From assembly GCA_947072265.1 (NCBI GenBank), contig CAMTHN010000004.1, positions 1 to 22,839 on the forward strand: a stretch of DNA of 22,839 bases, written 5' to 3'. This DNA is from an uncultured Clostridia bacterium. Lineage in GTDB: Bacteria > Bacillota > Clostridia > Oscillospirales > Ruminococcaceae. Of this stretch, positions 6,455 through 14,881 are shown one piece after another (position 1 is the stretch's first letter; each line of letters opens with the position of its first letter). Both the position numbers and the translations under genes were made by a program. A model generated the notes under the pieces. It did no database searches, was not told where the DNA came from, and was given only the letters and a program-made list of their open reading frames with translations.

Positions 6455-8104
6455 TTAATACATTCCGCCCATACCACCCATACCACCAGGCATAGGAGGC
6501 ATTCCGCCACCAGCAGAATCATTGTCATTTTTTATATCTGTTACAAGAGATTCTGTAGTAAGAACCATAGAAGCAACAGATGCAGCGTTTTGAATAGCGC
6601 TTCTTGTAACCTTTGTAGGATCAACAATACCAGCGGCTATCATATCTTTATATTCGCCAGTGTATGCATCAAATCCATATCCAATTTTTCCAGATTTTTT
6701 TATATTTTCAATAATTACAGCACCTTCTAAACCAGCATTTAGTGCAATTTGTTTTATAGGAGCTACTAAACATCGAAGAACAATCTCTGCTCCAGTTTTT
6801 TCATCACCTATACATGAGTCAACTATTTTAGAAACAGAAGGGATAGCGTTTATAAGAGCTGTTCCACCACCCGCAACAATTCCTTCTTCAACAGCGGCTT
6901 TTGTTGCTGCCAAAGCGTCTTCTATTCTTAGTTTGCTTTCTTTCATTTCTATCTCTGTAGCAGCTCCAACTTTGATTACAGCCACTCCTCCAGAAAGTTT
7001 TGCTAGACGCTCTTGAAGTTTTTCTCTATCAAAATCAGAGGTTGTGGATTCAATTTGGCTTTTAATTTGAGATATTCTAGCTTTTATTTCGGATTTTTCG
7101 CCAGATCCATCAACAATTATAGTAGCTTCTTTTTCTACTCTTATCTGTCTAGCTTTTCCAAGTTGTTCTACGGTTGTTTCTTTGAGATCAAATCCAAGTT
7201 CTTCACTTATAACTTGACCACCTGTTAGAATTGCAATATCTTGAAGCATTTCTTTTCTTCTATCTCCAAACCCAGGTGCTTTAATAGCTATACAAGTAAA
7301 TGTTCCTCTTAGTTTATTAACAACAAGAGTTGCAAGAGCTTCGCCTTCGATATCTTCAGCTATGATAACAAGTTTTTTTCCTGATTGAACCATCTGTTCT
7401 AATATAGGAAGAATTTCTTGTATAGATGTGATTTTTTTGTCTGTGATAAGGATATGTGCATCATCTATTTCAGCAATCATTTTATCACTATCAGTAACCA
7501 TGTAAGGGGAAACATATCCACGGTCAAACTGCATTCCTTCAACAACTTCGCTATATGTTTCTGCTGTTTTAGATTCTTCTATAGTTATAACTCCATCAGA
7601 TGAAACTTTCTCCATAGCATCTGCTATTAGTCTTCCTATAACTTCGTCAGAAGCAGAAATAGTAGCTACTTTTGCAATATCTTCTGTTCCAGAAACAGAT
7701 TTAGAGTTTGATATAATAGATTCTACTGTTGCAATAACAGCTTTTTTAATACCTTTTCTAAGAATCATAGGATTTGCACCAGCGGCAACATTTTTCATTC
7801 CTTCAGCGACAAGAGCTTGTGCAAGAAGAGTTGCTGTTGTTGTTCCGTCTCCAGCAGCATCATTTGTTTTTGTTGCGACTTCTTTAACTAGTTGAGCGCC
7901 CATATTTTCAAATGCGTCTTCTAATTCGATCTCTTTAGCAATGGTTACGCCATCGTTAGTTATTAAAGGAGACCCAAAACTTTTATCCAAAACGACGTTT
8001 CTTCCTTTTGGACCAAGAGTTATTTTAACAGTGTTTGCCAGTTTATCGATTCCAGCTTGTAGAGCTTTTCTAGCTTGTTCTCCATAAATTATTTCTTTAG
8101 CCAT
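6455..8104 (-). CDS. groEL: GroEL chaperonin (60 kDa)
   Basis: The 549-residue chaperonin folds cytosolic proteins in an ATP-driven double ring capped by GroES. It starts MAKEIIYGEQARKAL. It shows the equatorial ATP site ITLGPKGRNVVLD (28-40) and GDGTTT (85-90), the apical domain in the middle, and AAVEEGIVAGGGTAL in the second equatorial part. The C-terminus is the GGM-rich tail PGGMGGMGGMY. The frame could extend upstream to a TTG at 8122, but that codon overlaps the ribosome site GGAGG (8116-8120), so the ATG at 8102-8104 is the start. It is the second gene of the groES-groEL operon under CIRCE control. Confidence 0.98.
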   Translation of the reverse strand: MAKEIIYGEQARKALQAGIDKLANTVKITLGPKGRNVVLDKSFGSPLITNDGVTIAKEIELEDAFENMGAQLVKEVATKTNDAAGDGTTTATLLAQALVAEGMKNVAAGANPMILRKGIKKAVIATVESIISNSKSVSGTEDIAKVATISASDEVIGRLIADAMEKVSSDGVITIEESKTAETYSEVVEGMQFDRGYVSPYMVTDSDKMIAEIDDAHILITDKKITSIQEILPILEQMVQSGKKLVIIAEDIEGEALATLVVNKLRGTFTCIAIKAPGFGDRRKEMLQDIAILTGGQVISEELGFDLKETTVEQLGKARQIRVEKEATIIVDGSGEKSEIKARISQIKSQIESTTSDFDREKLQERLAKLSGGVAVIKVGAATEIEMKESKLRIEDALAATKAAVEEGIVAGGGTALINAIPSVSKIVDSCIGDEKTGAEIVLRCLVAPIKQIALNAGLEGAVIIENIKKSGKIGYGFDAYTGEYKDMIAAGIVDPTKVTRSAIQNAASVASMVLTTESLVTDIKNDNDSAGGGMPPMPGGMGGMGGMY

Positions 8105-8151
8105 AGTAAAAAATTCCTCCAATGTAAAATATATTTATTATTTATATTAAA

Positions 8152-8433
8152 TTAAACTTTAGCAAGCACTTCACTCTGTCTAACAATAGTATAATCTACT
8201 CCATCTAGTTTAACTTCTGTTCCAGCATATTTGCTTATAAGGATTTTATCTCCAACTACAAGTTCCATTTTAACTTCTTTTCCATCTACCAGCCCACCAG
8301 GACCAACAGCAACAACTTCTGCAATTTGTGGCTTTTCTTTTGCTGCACCTGTTAAAATTATTCCACTTTTAGTTGTTTCTTCTGCTTCGGTCATCTTAAT
8401 AACAACTCTATCTGCTAGAGGTTTTATATTCAT
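8152..8433 (-). CDS. groES: GroES co-chaperonin (10 kDa)
   Basis: The 93-residue lid of the GroEL chamber is of normal length. It begins NIKPLADRVVIKM and has the mobile loop EEETTKSGIILTG-like segment (residues 17-29, here EAEETTKSGIILT), the turn VGPGG, and GDKILISKYAGTEVK. AGGAGG lies 7 nt before the ATG at 8433. It is first in the operon, 47 nt before groEL, and directly downstream of the CIRCE operator. Confidence 0.98.
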   Translation of the reverse strand: MNIKPLADRVVIKMTEAEETTKSGIILTGAAKEKPQIAEVVAVGPGGLVDGKEVKMELVVGDKILISKYAGTEVKLDGVDYTIVRQSEVLAKV

Positions 8434-8469
8434 TGGATATTCCTCCTAAATTAATAAAAATTTGATTAG

Positions 8470-8496
8470 TTAGCACTCTTATTATTATACTGCTAA
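8470..8496 (-). promoter_or_regulatory. CIRCE operator of groESL (one half degenerate)
   Basis: TTAGCACTC (8470-8478), a 9-nt spacer, and TACTGCTAA (8488-8496). The consensus second half is GAGTGCTAA, so 7 of 9 positions match. HrcA binds this inverted repeat and represses the operon. A promoter precedes it on the minus strand. Confidence 0.9.
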
Positions 8497-8508
8497 CTGA
8501 TAATATTA

Positions 8509-8536
8509 ATTGTACTAATAAAATAAAAAAAATCAA
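8509..8536 (-). promoter_or_regulatory. groESL promoter
   Basis: On the minus strand TTGATT (8536-8531), a 16-bp spacer, and TACAAT (8514-8509). Transcription would start near 8502, just before the CIRCE, so HrcA bound there would block it. Confidence 0.6.
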
Positions 8537-8579
8537 GTCTTTTTTAGATAAAATATATTTTTTGTGCAAATTAAACAAT

Positions 8580-9755
8580 TTATATCTTTATCATAGATTG
8601 ATATTCTTTTGATATATCAAAATGAGACGAACATCCCATAGAGAATAAATTGGATGTATTTAAAGTATTTATTGATTGTTTTGGAAATTTTTTTTGAATA
8701 GGTGCAAAACTGTTAAATATCGGCAGACTAGAAGTTTTTTTAGCTATTTTAATAAGTTCAATTCCTTTTTCGTTTGCACCTAGTATTCTAATATATTTAG
8801 GTTGTTCTAAATTTTGATTTTTTGTCATATATAAAACAAGTTGAAAAACTATTCGTCTAATTCTTGATAATGTATATCTTTTTGTTTTTATATTTATAAA
8901 AAATTCTTCTAAATTATTAGATTTTTTTGCAATATTTATTATTCTATTTTCAAGACCTTCATCTATATCTAATATATATTTAAAATTTTCTGGAGTAGAA
9001 GTTTTTAATTTATATAGAATAATATTTTCTATATTCTTCATATTAAATATATGGTTATAATTTTTTATATATTCTATATAACTATTTTCCATAATAAAAT
9101 TTTTTATAGAATCCAATCCATTAATTATTATACTATTTCTAATAAAGGATGCGCTAGCAAATTCTTGGATAGGATAGTGTTGATTATGGTCTACAAATTT
9201 TCTTTTTATAGTTGTAGGATTAATAGATGATTTATAAAAATTTAGAGCTTTTATATATTCTATTCCTAGGGTATTATTTGGTTTGTTAAATATTTTAGCA
9301 ATATTTTCTCCATATATATCAGAGATTGTTTTTGAGATAGCAGAAGGGTAACTCATTCCTTTTTTTATATTTAGTTTAAATATTTCATTATTTTTCAAAT
9401 TTGTTGAAATATTCGCTCCATGAATTATATTTTTAATATTTCCATCTTCAGATCCAAAACAAAGTTGATTAATGATTCCAATATTTTCTAGTATATATAT
9501 ACAAGCTTTAGAAAATATTTCAGCGCAACAGCCAGAAAACTCAGGAGGAATTTCTATCATAAGGTCTATGCCATTTTCTATAGCTGTTTTTGTTCTACTC
9601 CATTTAGAAAATATAGAAAGATCGCCTCTTTGCATTAGATGTCCACTCATAAGTCCTACAACATGGGATACACCAGTATTTCTTATAGAATCTATTTGAT
9701 ATTTATGCCCTTTATGAAAAGGGTTATATTCGCATATTATGCTAGAAACTATCAT
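8580..9755 (-). CDS. tmcAL: tRNA(Met) cytidine acetate ligase (TmcAL, YlbM family)
   Basis: The 391-residue protein has the nucleotidyltransferase HxGH signature in YNPFHKGH (10-17), followed by GLMSGHLMQRGD (34-45), KWSRT (51-55) and DLMIEIP. These match TmcAL, which activates acetate with ATP to acetyl-adenylate and makes N4-acetylcytidine at the wobble base C34 of elongator tRNA-Met. The length suits the family. The start ATG at 9755 follows GGGGAG. It is divergent from ackA, so two acetate-using enzymes share an intergenic region. No clear hairpin terminator follows before the groESL promoter. Confidence 0.9.
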   Translation of the reverse strand: MIVSSIICEYNPFHKGHKYQIDSIRNTGVSHVVGLMSGHLMQRGDLSIFSKWSRTKTAIENGIDLMIEIPPEFSGCCAEIFSKACIYILENIGIINQLCFGSEDGNIKNIIHGANISTNLKNNEIFKLNIKKGMSYPSAISKTISDIYGENIAKIFNKPNNTLGIEYIKALNFYKSSINPTTIKRKFVDHNQHYPIQEFASASFIRNSIIINGLDSIKNFIMENSYIEYIKNYNHIFNMKNIENIILYKLKTSTPENFKYILDIDEGLENRIINIAKKSNNLEEFFINIKTKRYTLSRIRRIVFQLVLYMTKNQNLEQPKYIRILGANEKGIELIKIAKKTSSLPIFNSFAPIQKKFPKQSINTLNTSNLFSMGCSSHFDISKEYQSMIKI

Positions 9756-9773
9756 TATATAAATCTCCCCTAT

Positions 9774-9801
9774 TTGAATTATAGCTTAGCTATGATATAA
9801 T
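9774..9801 (+). promoter_or_regulatory. ackA promoter with extended -10 and internal palindrome
   Basis: TTGAAT (9774-9779), a 16-bp spacer ending in TGA, and TATAAT (9796-9801). The spacer contains the 13-bp palindrome ATAGCTTAGCTAT (9781-9793), a possible operator. The leader to the ackA start is about 60 nt. A minus-strand TATAAT at 9783-9778 might serve tmcAL, but its leader would be very short. Confidence 0.65.
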
Positions 9802-9866
9802 ACTTATATTATACGATATTAATCTAAATATATATATATTTTCTAATTTGAAAGGAATTTGTATTC

Positions 9867-11072
9867 ATGAAAATTCTTGTTATAAATGCGGGGAGTTCTT
9901 CTTTAAAATATCAACTAATTAATATGGATGGAGAAGATGTTATAGCCAAAGGAATTTGCGAACGAATAGGTGTAGATGGCAAAATTGTTCATAAAATAGG
10001 CGATCAAGTTGCTCTATCAGAGGAGACAAATTTCAGTGATCATTCGGATGCATTTTCTAAACTATTAGATGTGCTTTTAACTGGTAAAGGTAAAGTTATA
10101 GATAGTATATCTGAAATAGATGCTATTGGACATAGAATTGTTCAAGGTGCAGAAAAGTTTCATGAATCTGTTTTAATAACAGATGATGTGTTAAAGATAA
10201 TTATAGATATATCTGATTTAGCACCTCTGCACAATCCATCACAAGTTCAGGCCATACAAGCGTGCATCTCAATTTTTGGAAAAGATATTCCACAGATTGC
10301 AACATTTGATACCGCATTTCATCAAACAATGCCAGAAAAAGCATATATATACGGAATACCATATGAATATTATGAAGAATATAATATCAGAAAATATGGA
10401 TTTCATGGAACTTCTCATAGATTTGTAAGCAGAAGAATGGCAGATTTACTAGGTAAACATATTATGGATCTTAAAATAGTTACATGTCATCTTGGAAATG
10501 GGTGTTCAGTAGCTGCAATTGATGGTGGAAAATCTATAGACACTTCAATGGGATTTACACCTTTGGATGGTCTTTTAATGGGAACAAGATCTGGTGCAGT
10601 AGATCCATCAGTTTTATTATATATAATGGATAAAGAAGGTATTAGTCCATCGGATATGAGTGATATGTTGAATAAAAAATCAGGTATATTTGGTATTTCT
10701 GGGGGAATAACAGATGATAGAGATCTTAGAAAAGCTTCTGCTGAGGGAGATAAAAGAGCAACGCTAGCGGGTAAAATTCAGAGATATCAAATAAAAAAAC
10801 TTATTGGATCTTATGCAGCAGCTATGGGTGGAATAGATGCGGTTGTTTTTACAGGTGGGATAGGGGAAAATTCTGCACTTGTTAGAGAAAAAGTTTGTGA
10901 TTATATGAATTTTTTAGGACTAAATTTTGATAAAGATAAAAATATAAAACTTAATGGAAAAGAAGCAGAAATATCTTGTGAAAATTCTAGAGTTAAAGCT
11001 TGGATAATTCCAACTAATGAAGAGTTACTTATTGCACAGGATACACAAAAAATTATTAATAGAATAAGATAA
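9867..11072 (+). CDS. ackA: Acetate kinase
   Basis: The 401-residue enzyme interconverts acetyl phosphate plus ADP with acetate plus ATP, the energy-yielding step of acetate fermentation. Motifs of the ASKHA fold are present: N7 in NAGSSSLK, R90 in GHRIVQG, D148 in FDTAFH, H180 in YGFHGTSH, HLGNG (208-212), R241 in GTRSGAVDP, TGGIGENS, and the acidic pair E385/E386 in PTNEEL. HRIVQG replaces the more common HRVVHG. No phosphotransacetylase gene is adjacent. AAAGGAA precedes the ATG by 9 nt. No terminator separates it from the hrcA promoter, so some read-through is likely. Confidence 0.97.
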   Translation: MKILVINAGSSSLKYQLINMDGEDVIAKGICERIGVDGKIVHKIGDQVALSEETNFSDHSDAFSKLLDVLLTGKGKVIDSISEIDAIGHRIVQGAEKFHESVLITDDVLKIIIDISDLAPLHNPSQVQAIQACISIFGKDIPQIATFDTAFHQTMPEKAYIYGIPYEYYEEYNIRKYGFHGTSHRFVSRRMADLLGKHIMDLKIVTCHLGNGCSVAAIDGGKSIDTSMGFTPLDGLLMGTRSGAVDPSVLLYIMDKEGISPSDMSDMLNKKSGIFGISGGITDDRDLRKASAEGDKRATLAGKIQRYQIKKLIGSYAAAMGGIDAVVFTGGIGENSALVREKVCDYMNFLGLNFDKDKNIKLNGKEAEISCENSRVKAWIIPTNEELLIAQDTQKIINRIR

Positions 11073-11089
11073 AAAAACTTAAAAAACTA

Positions 11090-11118
11090 TTGACAACAGT
11101 CTAAATACATGTTAGATT
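11090..11118 (+). promoter_or_regulatory. Promoter of the hrcA-grpE-dnaK operon
   Basis: TTGACA (11090-11095), a 17-bp spacer ending TGT, and TAGATT (11113-11118), which gives an extended -10. The expected start near 11125 lies inside the CIRCE, the classic arrangement for HrcA autoregulation. Confidence 0.8.
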
Positions 11119-11157
11119 ATCATTAGCACTCTATTAAGATGAGTGCTAATGATAATC
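11115..11157. promoter_or_regulatory. Perfect CIRCE operator with extended 17-bp arms
   Basis: The core TTAGCACTC (11123-11131), N9, GAGTGCTAA (11141-11149) matches the consensus at all 18 positions. The inverted repeat continues outward without mismatch to 11115 and 11157, giving 17-bp arms. It overlaps the -10 element. Confidence 0.97.
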
Positions 11158-11195
11158 TTGTTTTATAGGATTTCTAGGAGGAGGCTTTGGAAAGA

Positions 11196-12239
11196 ATGGA
11201 TAATAGGAAATTGGAAATTCTTTCGATTGTTGTTGGAGAATATATAAAAACAGGAGAGGCTGTTTCCTCTAAAACTATTTCTAATATACTTTCTTTTAAA
11301 GTTTCTTCAGCTACTATACGTAATGATATGGCTATTTTGGAAAAACAAGGATTTTTAGATCAATTGTATACTTCTTCTGGGAGAATTCCTTCATATAAGG
11401 GTTATCGAACATATATAAATTTGTTAATGAAACCTTATGAATTGTCTCAAGATGATAAAATAACAATCGATAATTTATTAGAATGCCAAAATTTTACTAT
11501 GGAAAATATAATAGAAAATTCGTTAGATGTTTTGTCTAATTTAACAGGGTGTTTGGCTGTTGGGTCGATAAATATGATAGACTATTCTGTTATTTCTAAA
11601 GTTGAGGTTATTTCTACAGGAAAAAGGTTGTATTTAATAATACTTATAACTTCTAGTGGATTTATTAAAAATAAAGTTTTTCGAGTAAGTATTGATTTGT
11701 CCAATGATCAATTAGAGTTTTTTTATAGCTTTATAAAAGAAAATGTGTCTGGTATAAATGTTCAAGATTTTACAGAAGAGTATTTACAAAAATTGACATT
11801 TGCATTAGGCATATATACAATGGTTTTATCACCATTTTTAAATGCTATACACATATTAAGTGAAGAGGTTATTAGTGGAAAATTTGAATTTAGAGGACAT
11901 TCGAATATACTTCAGCGAGATAATGTAGAGATATCTCAAATTCTTAAATTTCTTTCAGATAAACAAAATTTATATAATTTAGCATCTGATGTTTTTGATG
12001 GAATTCATGTTATATTTGGTAATGAAAGTGAAGATTTTGTTGTTACAAATTCTAGTTTATTATTATCAAAATGTAGTATTGGTGATTTAGATTATGGTTC
12101 TTTTGGATTAATTGGACCAATTAGGCTTAATTATACAAAAATTATACCATATCTTGAATATTTCTCTAAAAGCATAACCAAACTATTATTAGAGTTTGTT
12201 TCATCTAATGAAGAAGATAACAAATTGAAAGGGGATTGA
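11196..12239 (+). CDS. hrcA: Heat-inducible transcription repressor HrcA
   Basis: The repressor has 347 residues from the ATG at 11196. The N-terminal winged helix covers about residues 1-70 (MDNRKLEIL..., SSATIRNDMAILEKQGFL, then SSGRIPSYKGYRTYI). The C-terminal part includes HVIFGNE and the conserved GLIGPIRLNY. HrcA binds CIRCE and needs GroEL for activity, so it senses chaperone supply; both CIRCE sites in this window are its expected targets. A TTG at 11187 would add three residues, but it is only 2 nt from the end of AGGAGGAGG (11176-11184). The TGA stop overlaps the first base of the grpE ATG. Confidence 0.95.
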   Translation: MDNRKLEILSIVVGEYIKTGEAVSSKTISNILSFKVSSATIRNDMAILEKQGFLDQLYTSSGRIPSYKGYRTYINLLMKPYELSQDDKITIDNLLECQNFTMENIIENSLDVLSNLTGCLAVGSINMIDYSVISKVEVISTGKRLYLIILITSSGFIKNKVFRVSIDLSNDQLEFFYSFIKENVSGINVQDFTEEYLQKLTFALGIYTMVLSPFLNAIHILSEEVISGKFEFRGHSNILQRDNVEISQILKFLSDKQNLYNLASDVFDGIHVIFGNESEDFVVTNSSLLLSKCSIGDLDYGSFGLIGPIRLNYTKIIPYLEYFSKSITKLLLEFVSSNEEDNKLKGD

Positions 12240-12841
12240 TGTTTGTGTCGGACAAAAAAAATAACTCAACTGAAAAAAATGATAGTAAATCTTTAAATAT
12301 TGAGAAAGATTTACAAGAAAATAAGGTAAATATTGATCAAGATAAGGGTATAGAGTCAATTTTAAAAGATGAGGAAATTGTAGAGGATATTTCTATCGAT
12401 GGAGAACTTGAAAATTTTATTAAAGAAAATCAAGAATTGAAAGATAGTTTTTTAAGAAAAGTTGCTGAGTTTGATAATTTTAGAAAAAGAACTATAAAAG
12501 AAAAAAATGATATAAAATCAGCTAGTATTTGTGATACAGCGTTAGAAATATTACCTATACTTGATACTTTTGAAAGTGCATTTTCTTATGAATGTTCCGA
12601 TGAAAAATTTAAAAAAGGTATGGAAATGATTTTAAAGCAATTTAAGTCTACGTTAGATAAAATGGGAATTAAAGAGATAGATTGTTTTCATAAACCTTTC
12701 AATCCTGATTTTCATAATGCAATAAGCCAAGTTCAAGATAAGGATTTGGGAGAAAGTATAGTTTCACAAGTTTGTCAAAAAGGATATCAACTAGAAGATA
12801 AAGTTATTAGACATGCTATGGTAATAGTTGCTAATCCTTAG
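12239..12841 (+). CDS. grpE: GrpE nucleotide exchange factor
   Basis: The cofactor has 200 residues and releases ADP from DnaK. The first 60 or so are acidic and disordered. A long coiled coil follows (ENQELKDSFLRKVAEFDNFRKR), then the C-terminal beta domain ending in NPDFHNAISQV and EDKVIRHAMVIVANP. The ATG at 12239 shares its A with the hrcA stop and follows AAAGGGG by 4 nt. A GTG at 12245, which would give VSDKKNNS, is an equally possible start with a 10-nt spacing. Translation is probably coupled to hrcA. Confidence 0.95.
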   Translation: MFVSDKKNNSTEKNDSKSLNIEKDLQENKVNIDQDKGIESILKDEEIVEDISIDGELENFIKENQELKDSFLRKVAEFDNFRKRTIKEKNDIKSASICDTALEILPILDTFESAFSYECSDEKFKKGMEMILKQFKSTLDKMGIKEIDCFHKPFNPDFHNAISQVQDKDLGESIVSQVCQKGYQLEDKVIRHAMVIVANP

Positions 12842-12923
12842 TAATCAAAAAGTTAATTAAGTGATATCACCTTGCTTATAAAGCGGGTTTATATATTTAA
12901 ATATTTTATAGGAGGTTTTTTAT

Positions 12924-14774
12924 ATGGGAAAAATTATAGGAATAGATTTAGGTACAACAAACTCTTGCGTATCAGTAATTGAAGGTGGAGAAGGCGTAGT
13001 TATACCAAACGCTGAAGGTGCAAGAACAACTCCTTCTGTTGTCGCTTTTTCTAAAACAGGGGAAAGAATGGTTGGGCAGGTTGCTAAAAGACAAGCTGTT
13101 ACAAATCCAGAGAATACCATTATGTCTGTAAAACGTTGGATGGGAACAGATAAAAAAATAAACATTAATTCAAAGGAATATACTCCACAACAAATTTCTG
13201 GTATGATTCTACAAAAATTAAAAGCTGATGCAGAAGCATATTTGGGAGAAACTGTAACAGAGGCTGTAATTACAGTTCCTGCGTATTTTCAGGATGCACA
13301 AAGACAAGCTACAAAAGATGCTGGAAGAATAGCTGGTTTAGAAGTTAAACGTATAATAAACGAGCCAACAGCAGGAGCTTTAGCATATGGAGCGGATAAA
13401 GAGTTAGAACAAAAAGTTATGGTTTATGATTTAGGAGGAGGAACTTTTGATGTATCTATCATAGAAATGGGAGATGGTGTTCAAGAGGTTCTTTCTACTG
13501 CTGGAGATAATAAACTTGGTGGAGATGATTTTGATGAAAAAATTATCGAATTTTTAAAAGATGAATTTAAAAAAGATTCTGGTATAGATTTATCATCTGA
13601 TAAAATGGCTATGCAAAGATTGAAAGAATCTGCGGAAAAAGCAAAAATAGATCTTTCTGGTATGCAAGAAGCAAGCATAAATCTTCCTTTTATAACAGCA
13701 GATTCATCTGGACCAAAACATTTAGATATAACACTTACAAGAACAAAATTTAATCAAATAACTAGCGATCTAGTTAAAAGAACAATGGATCCAGTTAAAC
13801 AAGCTCTTAAAGATGCGGGACTTTCTGCAAGTGATCTTGATAAAATTTTATTAGTTGGTGGATCAACTCGTATACCTGCTGTTCAGGATGCTGTTAAAAG
13901 TATAACTGGAAAAGATGCTTTTAAAGGGATAAACCCTGATGAATGTGTTGCTATTGGAGCAGCTATACAAGGTGGAGTTCTTGCTGGAGATGTTAAAGGG
14001 TTGTTGTTATTAGATGTAACTCCTTTATCATTAGGACTTGAAACATTAGGTGGAGTTTTTACAAAAATTATTGATAGAAATACGACTATTCCTACTAAAA
14101 AATCTCAAGTATTTTCTACAGCTGTTGATAATCAACCTTCTGTTGAAGTTCATGTTTTACAAGGAGAGAGAGAGTTTGCAAAAGACAATAAAACTTTAGG
14201 AAGATTTAAATTAGATGGAATTCCTGCAGCACCAAGAGGTGTTCCTCAGGTTGAAGTTAGTTTTGATATAGATGCTAATGGTATCGTTCATGTTTCTGCA
14301 AAAGATTTAGGAACAGGAAAAGAGCAAAATGTAACTATAACATCATCAACTAATATGTCAAAAACTGATATAGATGCAGCTGTTAAAGAAGCTGAAAATT
14401 TTGCAGAGCAAGATAAAAAACAAAAAGATGATATAGAATCTAGAAATTCAGCTGATCAGCTTGTATATCAATGTGAAAAATCTATTACAGATTTTGGTGA
14501 TAAAGTTTCTGAAGAAGATAAAGAAAATATAAATAAAAAGATCGATGAAGTTAAAGAAGCTTTAAAAGGTACTGATAATGAAGAAATCAAAAATAAAAAA
14601 GATTCTTTACAAAAAGATTTTTATGAAATAACTACAAAGATGTATCAACAAGCTGCTCCACCACAAGAGGGAGAGGCTAGTCCAGAAGGAGCATCTCCAG
14701 ATGCTGAAAACCCTGATGTTGTTGACGCAGATTTTAAAGATGTAGACTCTTCTGAAGAAGAAAAAAAGGATTAA
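12924..14774 (+). CDS. dnaK: DnaK chaperone (Hsp70)
   Basis: The 616-residue Hsp70 binds unfolded peptides in an ATP cycle driven by DnaJ and GrpE. The ATPase domain shows IGIDLGTTNSCV at the start, INEPTAGALAYG, YDLGGGTFDVSI and ILLVGGSTRIPAVQ. The interdomain linker is LLLLDVTPLSLGLETLGG. The peptide-binding beta domain and helical lid follow, ending in an acidic tail (DADFKDVDSSEEEKKD). Length is normal. AGGAGG precedes the ATG. It lies 82 nt after grpE, a gap with a GTGATATCAC palindrome (12861-12870) but no terminator. Confidence 0.98.
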   Translation: MGKIIGIDLGTTNSCVSVIEGGEGVVIPNAEGARTTPSVVAFSKTGERMVGQVAKRQAVTNPENTIMSVKRWMGTDKKININSKEYTPQQISGMILQKLKADAEAYLGETVTEAVITVPAYFQDAQRQATKDAGRIAGLEVKRIINEPTAGALAYGADKELEQKVMVYDLGGGTFDVSIIEMGDGVQEVLSTAGDNKLGGDDFDEKIIEFLKDEFKKDSGIDLSSDKMAMQRLKESAEKAKIDLSGMQEASINLPFITADSSGPKHLDITLTRTKFNQITSDLVKRTMDPVKQALKDAGLSASDLDKILLVGGSTRIPAVQDAVKSITGKDAFKGINPDECVAIGAAIQGGVLAGDVKGLLLLDVTPLSLGLETLGGVFTKIIDRNTTIPTKKSQVFSTAVDNQPSVEVHVLQGEREFAKDNKTLGRFKLDGIPAAPRGVPQVEVSFDIDANGIVHVSAKDLGTGKEQNVTITSSTNMSKTDIDAAVKEAENFAEQDKKQKDDIESRNSADQLVYQCEKSITDFGDKVSEEDKENINKKIDEVKEALKGTDNEEIKNKKDSLQKDFYEITTKMYQQAAPPQEGEASPEGASPDAENPDVVDADFKDVDSSEEEKKD

Positions 14775-14796
14775 TAAAGCATAATAAATGAATTAA

Positions 14797-14829
14797 TAAA
14801 AGAAAAGGCTTTTAAAAAGCCTTTTCTTT
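14797..14829 (+). terminator. Terminator after dnaK
   Basis: A 16-bp perfect stem, AAAAGAAAAGGCTTTT (14797-14812) with 14814-14829, ends in T-rich sequence. It sits between dnaK and dnaJ, so dnaJ expression needs read-through or another promoter. Confidence 0.9.
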
Positions 14830-14881
14830 TAAATTATAAAGGTTTAATTTTTATTATATAATATAAAGGTGGTAATTGTTA

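Noticed and set aside
6660..7228. Plus-strand open frames opposite groEL
   Set aside because: They are antisense shadows of a highly conserved gene, with Ser/Phe-rich composition typical of such shadows.
11055..11072. The ackA C-terminus (INRIR) as a third case of the INRIK ending
   Set aside because: It is not part of any palindrome and has no convergent partner, so the similarity is probably due to AT-rich codons.
12861..12870. GTGATATCAC palindrome between grpE and dnaK
   Set aside because: It is short, has no T run and no matching copies elsewhere, so it is not a terminator and is weak as an operator.
14856..14861. TATAAT before dnaJ as its promoter
   Set aside because: It is only 3 nt from the ribosome site, so the transcript would start within or after the Shine-Dalgarno sequence; no good -35 is present.
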